Shown here: one piece after another, positions 42,799-51,791 of the stretch | Position numbering within the stretch: position 1 is the stretch's first letter | How the letters are laid out: each line of letters opens with the position of its first letter | DNA from: UTCHB3 sp964431385 | GTDB lineage: Bacteria > Bacteroidota > Ignavibacteria > Ignavibacteriales > Ignavibacteriaceae | Assembly (NCBI GenBank): GCA_964431385.1 | Contig: CAYSJM010000001.1 | Span: forward strand, 65,116-129,115 | Length of the DNA: 64,000 nucleotides | Reading direction: 5' to 3' | The notes under the pieces: generated by a model | The model's database searches: none | What the model was told of the DNA's origin: nothing | What the model saw: the letters and a program-made list of their open reading frames with translations, nothing else | Made by a program: the position numbers and the translations under genes

Positions 42799-45700
42799 AT
42801 GACACGAATAATCTTGTTCATCTCCATGCTATTGGCAGTTGTTGAAGTAGAGGCACAGGAAAGCCGACTTCTCCGATTCCCAAATATTAACGGCGACAGG
42901 ATCGTCTTCACTTATGCAGGTGATCTCTATACCGTGAGTTCCAACGGAGGAACTGCCCGCAAAATTACCAATCACACCGGAATAGAAATGTTCGCCAAGT
43001 TCTCCCCTGATGGCAAAAACATTGCTTTCACAGGTCAGTACGATGGGAATACAGAAGTGTATCTGATTCCTTCGGAAGGTGGGGTTCCAAAACGGTTGAC
43101 TTATACCGCCACTCTTGGTAGAGATGATGTTTCTGACAGAATGGGACCAAACAACATCGTGATGGCATGGCGTGATAACGAGTCTGTTATGTTCAGAAGC
43201 AGATGGGCAGAACCTAACGACTGGAAAGGTCAGCTCTACTTCGCCAACATTAAAGGAGGCTTAGCTGAACAACTTCCTTTGCCACGAGGTGGTTTTGGGA
43301 CTTTCTCACCCGACGGGAAAAAACTCGTTTATAATAGAGTTTTTAGAGAGTTCAGAACCTGGAAAAGATATCGTGGTGGACAGGCAGATGACCTCTGGAT
43401 TTATGATTTTGATTCAAAGAAAACAACCCGGGTTTTGGAAAATCCTGCACAAGACATCTTCCCTATGTGGACAGGAAACAAAGTTTATTTTGCTTCAGAC
43501 AGAACCGGGACCATGAACATCTTCTCTGTAGATCTAACTACGAAGAAAGAGACCCAAATAACTAATTTTAAAGACTTTGATGTTAAATTCCCTTCTATCG
43601 GTGGTAATTTTATAGTATTTGAAAATGGTGGGTATATTTGGAAACTTGATGTTTCAAACGATAAGTATGACAAAGTCAACATTCAAATTAGTGATGACTT
43701 TGCCGGAGGCAGAAATGGAATAATTGATGTAAGCAAAAATATTGCATCATGGGAAATTTCACCCGACGGAAATAGAGCACTCTTTAGTGCAAGAGGTGAC
43801 ATTTTTACTGTTCCTGCAAAAAACGGGGTTACCAGAAACCTGACTGCAACTTCCGGAATTCATGAACGCAGCCCAAAATGGTCACCTGATGGCAAATTTA
43901 TCGCATACATTTCCGACAGAAGTGGTGAAGATGAAGTCTATTTAACTCCGCAGGATGGAAAAGGTGAAGAAGTGCAGCTCACAAAAGGTGGGAATGCTTA
44001 CAAATTTTCGATACAATGGTCACCTGACAGTAAAAAACTTATTTTTTCCGACCAAAATTACACGATCAATTATGTTGATATCGACTCTAAAACGATAACT
44101 AAAGTAGATAAATCGGATGTTACACCAATTAACTCTTACGATTGGTCGTTCGACAGTCGTTATATAGCATATAACAAAACAGATGATAATGTATCATCGC
44201 GTATTTATATCTACTCACTCGATACCAAAAACTCCAATCCGGTTACCGATGGTTTTTTTGATGTGGGGCAGCCTGTTTTTTCGAAAGACGGAAAATATCT
44301 TTTCTTCACTTCGGAAAGGACTTTTAATCCTACTTATGGATGGACTGAGTGGAATCATACCTACACCGATATGACAAAAATCTACCTGGTTACACTTCAA
44401 AATTCGACAAAATCTCCTTTCGAGCCAAAAAGTGATGAAGTTGCCGTAAAGGAAGATAAACCAGCCACGGAGAAAAAGGACGAGAAAGAATCTAAAGAGA
44501 CTGCCAAAACAGTGGTAGTGGATTTTGATCGGATCCTCGATAGAGTTGTAGAAATTCCGACACCTGCGGGCAGTTATGGAAATCTTTCGACCACAGCAGA
44601 TAAAATATTCTACTATAGAAGAAGCCCAAGGGATGAGAAGTTTAACCTCTATTCATATAGCTTAAAGGATTTGGAAGAAACCAATCTCGGTGATGTGATG
44701 GGTTATGAAATTTCAAATGATGAGAAAAAAATGCTCGTAAGAGTTGGAAGTTCTTATGGTATTGTGCCACTCCCATCCGCACCCGTTAAAATAAAAGATG
44801 CATTGAATCTTGCCGATTTAAAAGTTTCACTCGACAGAAAAGCTGAATGGAAACAGATTTTTGATGAGTCGTGGAGACAAATGAGAGATTTCTTCTATGC
44901 AAAAAATATGCACGGAGTTGACTGGGCAGCTGTAAAGAAACAGTATGAACAACTTCTCCCGTTCGTGAATCATAGAGTCGATTTAACTTACATTATTGGC
45001 GAAATGATCGGCGAGCTAAATATCGGGCATGCCTATGTGGGTGGTGGTGACTATCCTAAAGCAGCTCGAATTGCACTCGGTTTGCTCGGGGCTAAACTTG
45101 AAAAAGATGCTTCAGGTTATGTTAAGGTAAAAAAAATACTCTCCGGACAGAATTGGGATAAAGATTTCCGTTCTCCTCTCACTGAAATTGGCGTAAATGT
45201 TAAGGAAGGTGACTATATCATTGCTGTGAATGGTAAATCGGTAAAAGAGATGGAAAACATTTACGAAGCACTTGTTGATCGAGCCGGAAAACAGGTTGTT
45301 CTCACGGTCAATTCTGTTGCAGATGAAAAGGGTGCCAGAGATGTTACAGTTGTTCCTGTTGCAGACGAACAAAATCTCTACTACCTGAATTGGGTAGAGG
45401 GGAATATTCAAAAAGTGACTAAAGCAACAAATGGAAAAGTTGGCTACATCCACATCCCTGATATGGGTGTAAACGGGTTAAACTGGTTCGTAAAATATTA
45501 TTATCCCCAATTAAACAAAGAAGCATTGATAATAGATGACAGAGGAAATGGTGGTGGAAATGTATCTCCACAAATTCTCGAAAGACTCGCTCGAATGCCG
45601 GTAATGATGAACTATAGAAGAAATTCGATAAGTACATTTAATCCAACCGGTATGCATGTAGGACCCAAAATACTTCTCATGGATGAGTTTTCTGCATCCG

Positions 45701-46041
45701 ATGGTGATATTTTCCCTTATCGATTCAGGGCTTCAAAACTTGGAACTCTTGTCGGAAAAAGATCATGGGGTGGTGTAGTCGGTATTTCAGGCTCCCTCCC
45801 GTTTGTTGATGGTGGTATCCTGAACAAACCGGAATTTGGTCCTTATGACTTGAAGGATGCAAAGTGGATAATGGAAGGGCACGGTGTTGATCCCGATGTC
45901 GTTGTTGATAACGATCCTGCCCTCGAATTTGAAGGCACCGATGAACAACTTAACAAGGGCATTGAACTGATTTTGAAAGAATTGGAAAAGAATCCCGTTA
46001 AGAAAAATCCTGTTCCCCCATTCCCTGACAAAAGCAAATAA
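42799..46041 (+). CDS. Tricorn-type protease (S41)
   Basis: 1080 aa with a signal peptide and AAGG ahead of the ATG. Two beta-propellers (about 22-560) carry PD40 repeats (FSPDGKNIAFTG, SPDGKFIAYISDRSG). A Glu/Lys-rich linker (about 550-580) follows, then a mixed domain with a PDZ (about 760-860, NVKEGDYIIAVNGKSV) and the S41 catalytic core. Candidate catalytic residues align closely with Thermoplasma Tricorn numbering: His744 (LNIGHAY), Ser967-Asp968 (FSASDGD) and Glu1026 (EGHGVDPD), against His746, Ser965-Asp966 and Glu1023. It cuts oligopeptides from proteins; being secreted here, it probably works in the periplasm. Monocistronic, with a strong terminator. Confidence 0.94.
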   Translation: MTRIILFISMLLAVVEVEAQESRLLRFPNINGDRIVFTYAGDLYTVSSNGGTARKITNHTGIEMFAKFSPDGKNIAFTGQYDGNTEVYLIPSEGGVPKRLTYTATLGRDDVSDRMGPNNIVMAWRDNESVMFRSRWAEPNDWKGQLYFANIKGGLAEQLPLPRGGFGTFSPDGKKLVYNRVFREFRTWKRYRGGQADDLWIYDFDSKKTTRVLENPAQDIFPMWTGNKVYFASDRTGTMNIFSVDLTTKKETQITNFKDFDVKFPSIGGNFIVFENGGYIWKLDVSNDKYDKVNIQISDDFAGGRNGIIDVSKNIASWEISPDGNRALFSARGDIFTVPAKNGVTRNLTATSGIHERSPKWSPDGKFIAYISDRSGEDEVYLTPQDGKGEEVQLTKGGNAYKFSIQWSPDSKKLIFSDQNYTINYVDIDSKTITKVDKSDVTPINSYDWSFDSRYIAYNKTDDNVSSRIYIYSLDTKNSNPVTDGFFDVGQPVFSKDGKYLFFTSERTFNPTYGWTEWNHTYTDMTKIYLVTLQNSTKSPFEPKSDEVAVKEDKPATEKKDEKESKETAKTVVVDFDRILDRVVEIPTPAGSYGNLSTTADKIFYYRRSPRDEKFNLYSYSLKDLEETNLGDVMGYEISNDEKKMLVRVGSSYGIVPLPSAPVKIKDALNLADLKVSLDRKAEWKQIFDESWRQMRDFFYAKNMHGVDWAAVKKQYEQLLPFVNHRVDLTYIIGEMIGELNIGHAYVGGGDYPKAARIALGLLGAKLEKDASGYVKVKKILSGQNWDKDFRSPLTEIGVNVKEGDYIIAVNGKSVKEMENIYEALVDRAGKQVVLTVNSVADEKGARDVTVVPVADEQNLYYLNWVEGNIQKVTKATNGKVGYIHIPDMGVNGLNWFVKYYYPQLNKEALIIDDRGNGGGNVSPQILERLARMPVMMNYRRNSISTFNPTGMHVGPKILLMDEFSASDGDIFPYRFRASKLGTLVGKRSWGGVVGISGSLPFVDGGILNKPEFGPYDLKDAKWIMEGHGVDPDVVVDNDPALEFEGTDEQLNKGIELILKELEKNPVKKNPVPPFPDKSK

Positions 46042-46060
46042 TCTTAAATTAAGATGAACA

Positions 46061-46096
46061 AAAAAAGGCTGCCTGATCGCTCAGGCAGCCTTTTTT
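46061..46096. terminator. Bidirectional terminator between Tricorn and TPR genes
   Basis: A perfect 16-bp palindromic stem AAAAAAGGCTGCCTGA / TCAGGCAGCCTTTTTT with loop TCGC gives A/T runs on both sides. It shares GCTGCCTGA with the terminator at 24307. Confidence 0.93.
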
Positions 46097-46111
46097 AATT
46101 CTAATATTAAT

Positions 46112-47749
46112 CTATTTTAGAGGGACTAACTTTAAGTTGTCTTTAGCTCCCTGATTGTTAGGATCGAGCACAAGAATTTTTTCATAAGCATCTCTGAAAT
46201 TTTGTTTCCAGGTATCTTTAAATTCCGGTTTGTCCTGACTCTGGAAGTAAAAATATCCCATATAGTCATAAGCATTAATGAGCTGGGTTTTGAACTTATC
46301 AGCTGTTTTGCCTGCAATCTCAATGAAGCTATCGAAAACCGGTTTAGCAATTCCAAACTTGGTGGAGTCGAGAGTTTCAATCTGCGAGAGGCAAAGAGCT
46401 TTATAAAAATAACCGAGCGCAAAATCAGATTTTTGACTTAACAAGCTATCGAATGCAACAACTCCGGCATCATAGTTTTTACCAAAATAGTATGCCATTC
46501 CAAGGTTGTAATACTCTCTCTGGGCCAGTCCTCGTTCAATTTGCTCTTTCTTTTTGTAGCTTTTTGCTGCTGATTCCCAATCTTTTTTCTTGAAGTAGTA
46601 GGAAGCTACATCAGCAAGAAGTGAAGACTTGGTTGAATCAAGATCAACTGCTTTAATATAGTTGAGAGCTGAGATTGAGTCGTTACCCATCTTCTTCTGG
46701 TTTTTGCCATAAAGCTCATAATCATAAGCTTTAATTTTTGCAGGATCGATAACGGTGAAATACTTGTCAAAAGCTGTGATAGCTTTGGAGGAATCTCCGA
46801 GCATATCATAAGCATAAGCTTGAAGAACCCACATATCAGAACTTTTGGCATCAACTGCGAGGTACTCATTAGTAGTTGCAACTGTGCCGGCAAAATCTTT
46901 TCCGTTATACTGTATGATTGAGAATCTTCTCAGATTTGAAAGAGTTTTTTCTGATTTCTGGAGATATTCTTTATAAAACTGGATAGCTTTAGTAAAATCT
47001 TCCATATCATAATTCATTTCAGCGATCTCACGATAAGCAGGAGCATAATCAGGATTCAGTTTTAAAGCATCCTGAAACTTAACTTCTGCGGAACCAAATT
47101 GTTTGATCAGTCTGTAAACCTGTCCATAACCCACATGAGCAGCTGGTTTGTTGCTTTGGATATCGAGGGCTGATTTGAAGAACTTAAGGGCGTTTGTACC
47201 ATCAGGAATAGTATAATAAATCTTTCCTGCGGAGATGAGAAGATCGTAATTCTTGGCATCTTTGGAGAGATTTTTCAAGATAGCGTCAATTCCAATTTCA
47301 CAAATTTCTTTGTCTGCACCACCAACATAGATAGCATCTGCCATATCGATCAAGAATTCGGTATCATAAACCGTGGTACCCTTTTTCTCGGAAGAAACTT
47401 TATTAAGAGCTTGAGTAAGAAGGTCTTTGGCAAGTGCAAAGTTTTTATCTCTGAAAGCCAGGGTAGCGGCTCCCAACATGTAGTACGGGTCGCCGGCAGA
47501 GGTAGCTGCAAATTTGTCCAATACCATTTTAGCACTATCATTTTTTGCAACATGCATATATGCGTGAGCTAAAAAGTAACCGTACTTGATATTGGCAGGT
47601 TCTTCTGCCAGTAATGCGTTGTAAGTAAGCAATGCATTTGTGTAGCTTTCGTTCTCCAGATATTTGTGGGCATCTTTAAGATTTTGAGCATTACTTAAAG
47701 TGAATGCACCAACAACAAGGAGGAGAGAAAGCAAGATCGTCTTTTTCAT
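46112..47749 (-). CDS. Secreted tetratricopeptide-repeat protein
   Basis: 545 aa with signal peptide 1-21 (MKKTILLSLLLVVGAFTLSN). The rest is a TPR solenoid of about 12 repeats (YTNALLTYNALLAEEPAN, ALDIQSNKPAAHVGYGQVY, ALKLNPDYAPAYREIAEMN, KAVDLDSTKSSLLADVASYY). No catalytic domain. It is periplasmic. It follows the PstS-like lipoprotein gene after 13 nt. In Bacteroidota similar PstS-like and TPR genes accompany the ExbB-ExbD-TonB operon, which lies 5.7 kb to the right here. Confidence 0.92.
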   Translation of the reverse strand: MKKTILLSLLLVVGAFTLSNAQNLKDAHKYLENESYTNALLTYNALLAEEPANIKYGYFLAHAYMHVAKNDSAKMVLDKFAATSAGDPYYMLGAATLAFRDKNFALAKDLLTQALNKVSSEKKGTTVYDTEFLIDMADAIYVGGADKEICEIGIDAILKNLSKDAKNYDLLISAGKIYYTIPDGTNALKFFKSALDIQSNKPAAHVGYGQVYRLIKQFGSAEVKFQDALKLNPDYAPAYREIAEMNYDMEDFTKAIQFYKEYLQKSEKTLSNLRRFSIIQYNGKDFAGTVATTNEYLAVDAKSSDMWVLQAYAYDMLGDSSKAITAFDKYFTVIDPAKIKAYDYELYGKNQKKMGNDSISALNYIKAVDLDSTKSSLLADVASYYFKKKDWESAAKSYKKKEQIERGLAQREYYNLGMAYYFGKNYDAGVVAFDSLLSQKSDFALGYFYKALCLSQIETLDSTKFGIAKPVFDSFIEIAGKTADKFKTQLINAYDYMGYFYFQSQDKPEFKDTWKQNFRDAYEKILVLDPNNQGAKDNLKLVPLK

Positions 47750-47762
47750 ATATATTCCGGCT

Positions 47763-48767
47763 TTACTTGATTTGAATATTTTCGTTTGTTACTTGTAAGA
47801 TTCTTACGGGCATCCTTGCAGGCACGAGTCCAAATCTGAGGACGGTTCTCTGACCCGGTTCGCTTGCCACATAAGCTGTAAATCCTTGCCCTAATCCTGC
47901 TCTACCCTCGAAGTTCACTGAAGTGAGGCTTCTTACGAGCGGGTAAAGAGGTGGTTCTTTTTCTGTGCTCACTGCAGGATCATATCTTTGAGCAACATAA
48001 TATTGCCACGGTCCAACAGCCTTTTGATCTGAGTTAACGGAATCCGCAACTTCAAGATCAAGAACTTTGACATCTTTAATAAAGGTTGTGTTGTTTGTAT
48101 CAGCATCATCATAAACATAAATTGAGCTTAAAAAGCCGATTGCGTCAACATTTGCCGATACATAATTAATAAGGTCTTTAGGAGATTTAAGATCATAAAC
48201 ATTTTTAGCAGAGCGGAATTCTTCTCCATACCTTCCGGCGAAGAAATTTACCGTGCCGGCGAGCGAATTTTCAAAGACAAGGGAGAATGGCTCGTTTGGC
48301 AACCCTTCTTTCAACTCGTTGAATCGAGTATATTTTCCGGTAAAAATACTCTTCAGGTCATCCTGTGAGAGTACGCCAAGCTTGTTGTTTTTATTAACAA
48401 AGAGTGCAATTCCGTCGTAGGCAATTTTTGTATTTCTTGCCACAACTTCCTTTTTAGCCATCAAAGCATTTTCTTTTGAATTCAATTCTCTGGATATAAA
48501 AATAAGTTGTACTGAATCTTGAAGTAAAAGGTCGATTACCTTCGACTCTGGAGCATAGATGATATCTAAAAAAGCGTTGGGATAGAGAGTTTCGAACTGT
48601 TTTTCGAGCTCTTCAAAGACAGGTTTGTAAGTTTCATCCACAGCAATTTTCTTTTTGCCCATGGTAGGTTCATCGGCTTCACCGGAAGATATTTTATTCT
48701 CACATCCGGTGAAAAAGAAGGCAACTACTGCCAACAAAACTATGATTGTGCTATTTATCTTCTTCAT
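47763..48767 (-). CDS. PstS-like substrate-binding lipoprotein
   Basis: 334 aa from the ATG at 48767, which has GAGGA 8 nt upstream. A GTG at 48782 is possible but has no site. Signal and lipobox FFFTGC place the mature Cys at about residue 22. The PBP-like domain has VDETYKPVFEELEKQF, a long two-lobe core (IYAPESKVIDLLLQ, VFVN-type strand ALFVNKNNKLG), SGT-like FENSLAGTVNFF and QGFTAYVASEPGQ. The family is phosphate-binding PstS, but pstC, pstA and pstB are not adjacent, so an ABC role is not shown. The first 17 nt overlap the upstream small gene. Confidence 0.85.
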   Translation of the reverse strand: MKKINSTIIVLLAVVAFFFTGCENKISSGEADEPTMGKKKIAVDETYKPVFEELEKQFETLYPNAFLDIIYAPESKVIDLLLQDSVQLIFISRELNSKENALMAKKEVVARNTKIAYDGIALFVNKNNKLGVLSQDDLKSIFTGKYTRFNELKEGLPNEPFSLVFENSLAGTVNFFAGRYGEEFRSAKNVYDLKSPKDLINYVSANVDAIGFLSSIYVYDDADTNNTTFIKDVKVLDLEVADSVNSDQKAVGPWQYYVAQRYDPAVSTEKEPPLYPLVRSLTSVNFEGRAGLGQGFTAYVASEPGQRTVLRFGLVPARMPVRILQVTNENIQIK

Positions 48768-48978
48768 TTGAGTTTTCCTCACGGCTCTCTATTAGTCTTT
48801 TATACGATCTGTATATTCTGAAGGTTCCATAGACAATCAGTCCACCTGAGATGAGATAAAGCTCATAATCCGTAAGATTCTCGAATAACGGGATGTATCC
48901 CAAATATACAACGACACCCGCACCAATGTAGAAGAGTGCCATAAACATTTCAAAATATCTGACCACTTGAGAGAACAA
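48751..48978 (-). CDS. Small two-helix membrane protein, overlapping the PstS-like gene
   Basis: 75 aa if it starts at the TTG at 48978; an ATG at 48948 (residue 11) is an equally good candidate. Hydrophobic helices lie at about 11-28 (FMALFYIGAGVVVYLG) and 40-55 (LYLISGGLIVYGTFRIY), with a basic then acidic tail (EENSNEEDK). No family recognised. The 17-nt overlap with the lipoprotein gene argues for cotranscription and coupling. Confidence 0.65.
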   Translation of the reverse strand: MFSQVVRYFEMFMALFYIGAGVVVYLGYIPLFENLTDYELYLISGGLIVYGTFRIYRSYKRLIESREENSNEEDK

Positions 48979-49035
48979 ATTTGTGCCGATTAGTAGTGAA
49001 AAGTAAGTTTTTAACCTTTACAGGAGTGTTTAGCT

Positions 49036-49119
49036 CTAATTCGTAATTTTTTTAAAGGCAAACATTAATATAAGCAGAACAAAAAAAATAATGAAGATAA
49101 TAACGACCGCCTTATTCAT
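49036..49119 (-). CDS. Possible 27-aa single-helix membrane peptide
   Basis: ATG at 49119 and stop TAG at 49036-49038. The peptide is MNKAVVIIFIIFFVLLILMF followed by AFKKITN: two charged or polar residues, an unbroken hydrophobic stretch of about 20, then Lys-Lys. This is the pattern of a real small inner-membrane protein, with positive charge at both ends. It lies 57 nt upstream of the 48978 gene on the same strand and could lead that operon. No good Shine-Dalgarno is visible, so it may be chance in AT-rich DNA. Confidence 0.4.
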   Translation of the reverse strand: MNKAVVIIFIIFFVLLILMFAFKKITN

Positions 49120-49213
49120 TTTATAAACTATTTTCCATTTTTTACCCTACACATTATTCCCCCTTTTTCGTATTTTTACGCACCCCCTTTATCCATTCAT
49201 AGAGAGAAGAGAG

Positions 49214-51736
49214 ATGCTCAAAAAGATACTTCTGACCGTGTTATTTGTGGTTGCAACCGTTATCGCCCAAAGTGGTGACATAAAAGTGAACAGTTTCCTC
49301 GTTTATGGTCCATTGGAAATAACAGGACCCGTGCTAAATAAAGATAAAAAAACTGATATAAAGGCGATTTTTTCTGATGGCGATAACATCAAACCGGTCA
49401 TTGGACTTCTTTCAGATCGTGATAAATGGGATATTCGTACTCCTTACTTTCTCGAGAATGCGAGTAAAAGCAAAAACTCACTATACTATGTTGTTTTTTA
49501 TCTCGAAGTTTCATCGTTTGCTACTACTGAAATGAAGGTTACTTCCAGAATGCCCTACCGGGTTTACTTCGGAAGTGAAGGGAAAAAAACGAATCTTGAC
49601 GCCCCTGATCCGGACACTTCAATCACAAAATCAGTCACCATTCCTTTGAATCTCGAAGCCGGGAAGCATCTTTTTGTAATAAAAATGGTCAGCTTTGGCG
49701 ATGCAGCAGGAGACAAAGACCTAAAAGTGTTGTTTACTCAACCAAAAGAACCGGGAACGATCTTAACTCCAACTACCGATCCGGTAAGCTACACTTCATT
49801 TGAAAGACTTCTCGATGATCCTAAGATTCAATCGGTTTCAATCTCGGGGAACGGTGAATATTCAGCAGTTTCAATAAGTCAGCGAAATATCTCAAACTCT
49901 ACTTTCGATAGAAGCATTCTGATTTTCGAAAATGAAACCGGAAAACAAGTGAGGTCTATCTCCGTTTCAAATTTTGAATGGGTAAAAGATGATTCTTATG
50001 CTTTCACTTCGAGCGGAAATAAAACTTCTGCCATTCAACTTGCATCGATGAAAAATGGAGTAGTTGAAACTGTGATTGACGGAATTGAAAATCTTTCCGA
50101 TTTTTCTTTTTCCAACGATGGTTCAAAACTGCTTTATACTCTCTATAAAGAGGTAGATCAATTCGAAAATGGAGCAAAAAGGCATCAGGGCATTCAGGAT
50201 AGAGGCCCCGGATTTCGGAATAAATACAAAACATTATCTTACGATCTTAAAACCGGCACAACCTCTGTGATTACCGGATTTGACGACAATCTTTTTGTCT
50301 CTTCCCTTTCTGATGATAATAAAAAATTACTCCTGACCAGATCGGGTTACGACCTGAAAACACGCCCCTACTCTTACACTGACCAGTTTATTTATGATTT
50401 TGAAACCGGGACGCTCGATTCTCTATTCAGAGTTTTTTACGGAGGTGGTGCAGAGTTTGGTTCTGGCAATAAACAACTCTATTTGACCGGTGGTCCGGCT
50501 CTTTTTGGGAACACAGGTGTCACAACTCCTCCTGAACTGATTCCAAACGACTACAACACATTGTTATATCGCTATGATCTGAATTCAAAAAATGTAGTCT
50601 GTCTGACTAAAAATTTTGATCCGGCTATTTCATCTTTTTATCTTGACGATAACTCTGATCAGATTTATCTTTTAACAACCGATAAAAGTTATAAAAACAT
50701 CTACTCCCTCTCTGCTGATGGGAAATTCAAAAAACTTGAATTACCCGTTAAATCGGTTGAAAGAATTGATTTTGACAAAAAATTCAGATATGCAGTTTTT
50801 AGTGGTTCAAATCCTGACTACCCTGACCGTGCTTGGTTATATAACACCAAAACAGGGAAATCGACACTTTTATACGATCCAAATGAAAAAACATACAAAG
50901 ATATAATCCCGGGTAAATTTGAAGAGTTCACCTTCACTTCAAGTAAAGGTAGAAAGATTGAAGCGGCAGTTTTCTTCCCTCCAAATTTTGATCCGACTAA
51001 AAAATATCCTTGTATTGTTAACTATTATGGTGGTACCACCCCCGTTTCGAACACTTTTGAAGGCAGATACCCAAAAAATATTTGGACGGCAAATGGATAT
51101 GTAGTCTTTATTTTACAACCTTCTGGTGCAATCGGTTACGGACAAGAATTTGCCGCTTATCATGTTAACGATTGGGGTGAAGTGGTGGCACAGGAGATAA
51201 TCGAGGGAACCAAAGTGATGTTGAGCAGATACCCTTCTGTTGACGCCTCAAAACTTGGTTGCATTGGTGCGTCTTATGGTGGATTTATGACAATGTCGTT
51301 GATTACCAAAACCGATATGTTTGCAGCTGCAATTTCGCACGCCGGCATAAGCTCGCTTTCGAGTTATTGGGGCGAAGGATTCTGGGGACTGGTCTATTCC
51401 GCTGTGGCAACTGCGAACAGTTTTCCATGGAATCGAAAAGATATTTATGTGGATAAAAGTCCTCTTTTTTCAGCCGACAAAGTGAATACTCCCCTGCTCC
51501 TCCTACATGGCAACGATGATACTAATGTACCTCCGGGTGAAAGTTGGACATTCTACACAGCCCTCAAAGTATTGGGAAAAGATGTGGAGCTTATTGAAAT
51601 CGACAAACAAGATCATCATATCCTCGACTATGCAAAAAGGAAGCACTGGTCGAAAACAATTTTGGCATATTTTGACAAATATTTAAAAAAGAATTCTGCC
51701 TGGTGGAATTACCTTTATGAAGGTTCTTCAAACTAA
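49214..51736 (+). CDS. Secreted S9 prolyl-oligopeptidase with extra N-terminal beta domain
   Basis: 840 aa with signal peptide 1-18; GAGAGAAGAGAG lies just before the ATG. An extra domain of about 165 residues (20-185) precedes the propeller. It is beta-rich (YYVVFYLEVSS, MPYRVYFGSEGKK, AGKHLFVIKMVSFG) and resembles carbohydrate-binding or PPC modules, but I do not recognise it. The propeller spans about 200-560. The hydrolase has Ser687 (GASYGGFM), Asp769 (HGNDDTNVP) and His801 (QDHHILD). It is longer than the S9 enzyme at 258-2300 and not a recent duplicate. It presumably degrades periplasmic or extracellular peptides. Confidence 0.92.
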   Translation: MLKKILLTVLFVVATVIAQSGDIKVNSFLVYGPLEITGPVLNKDKKTDIKAIFSDGDNIKPVIGLLSDRDKWDIRTPYFLENASKSKNSLYYVVFYLEVSSFATTEMKVTSRMPYRVYFGSEGKKTNLDAPDPDTSITKSVTIPLNLEAGKHLFVIKMVSFGDAAGDKDLKVLFTQPKEPGTILTPTTDPVSYTSFERLLDDPKIQSVSISGNGEYSAVSISQRNISNSTFDRSILIFENETGKQVRSISVSNFEWVKDDSYAFTSSGNKTSAIQLASMKNGVVETVIDGIENLSDFSFSNDGSKLLYTLYKEVDQFENGAKRHQGIQDRGPGFRNKYKTLSYDLKTGTTSVITGFDDNLFVSSLSDDNKKLLLTRSGYDLKTRPYSYTDQFIYDFETGTLDSLFRVFYGGGAEFGSGNKQLYLTGGPALFGNTGVTTPPELIPNDYNTLLYRYDLNSKNVVCLTKNFDPAISSFYLDDNSDQIYLLTTDKSYKNIYSLSADGKFKKLELPVKSVERIDFDKKFRYAVFSGSNPDYPDRAWLYNTKTGKSTLLYDPNEKTYKDIIPGKFEEFTFTSSKGRKIEAAVFFPPNFDPTKKYPCIVNYYGGTTPVSNTFEGRYPKNIWTANGYVVFILQPSGAIGYGQEFAAYHVNDWGEVVAQEIIEGTKVMLSRYPSVDASKLGCIGASYGGFMTMSLITKTDMFAAAISHAGISSLSSYWGEGFWGLVYSAVATANSFPWNRKDIYVDKSPLFSADKVNTPLLLLHGNDDTNVPPGESWTFYTALKVLGKDVELIEIDKQDHHILDYAKRKHWSKTILAYFDKYLKKNSAWWNYLYEGSSN

Positions 51737-51791
51737 TTTTATGTATATTAGTTGTTTATAAATCTATTTTTAATCAATTCAAATAAAGAGT

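Noticed and set aside
47763..48767. Phosphate ABC transporter binding protein PstS
   Set aside because: No pstC, pstA, pstB or phoU nearby; context is TPR and TonB genes, so I call it PstS-like only.
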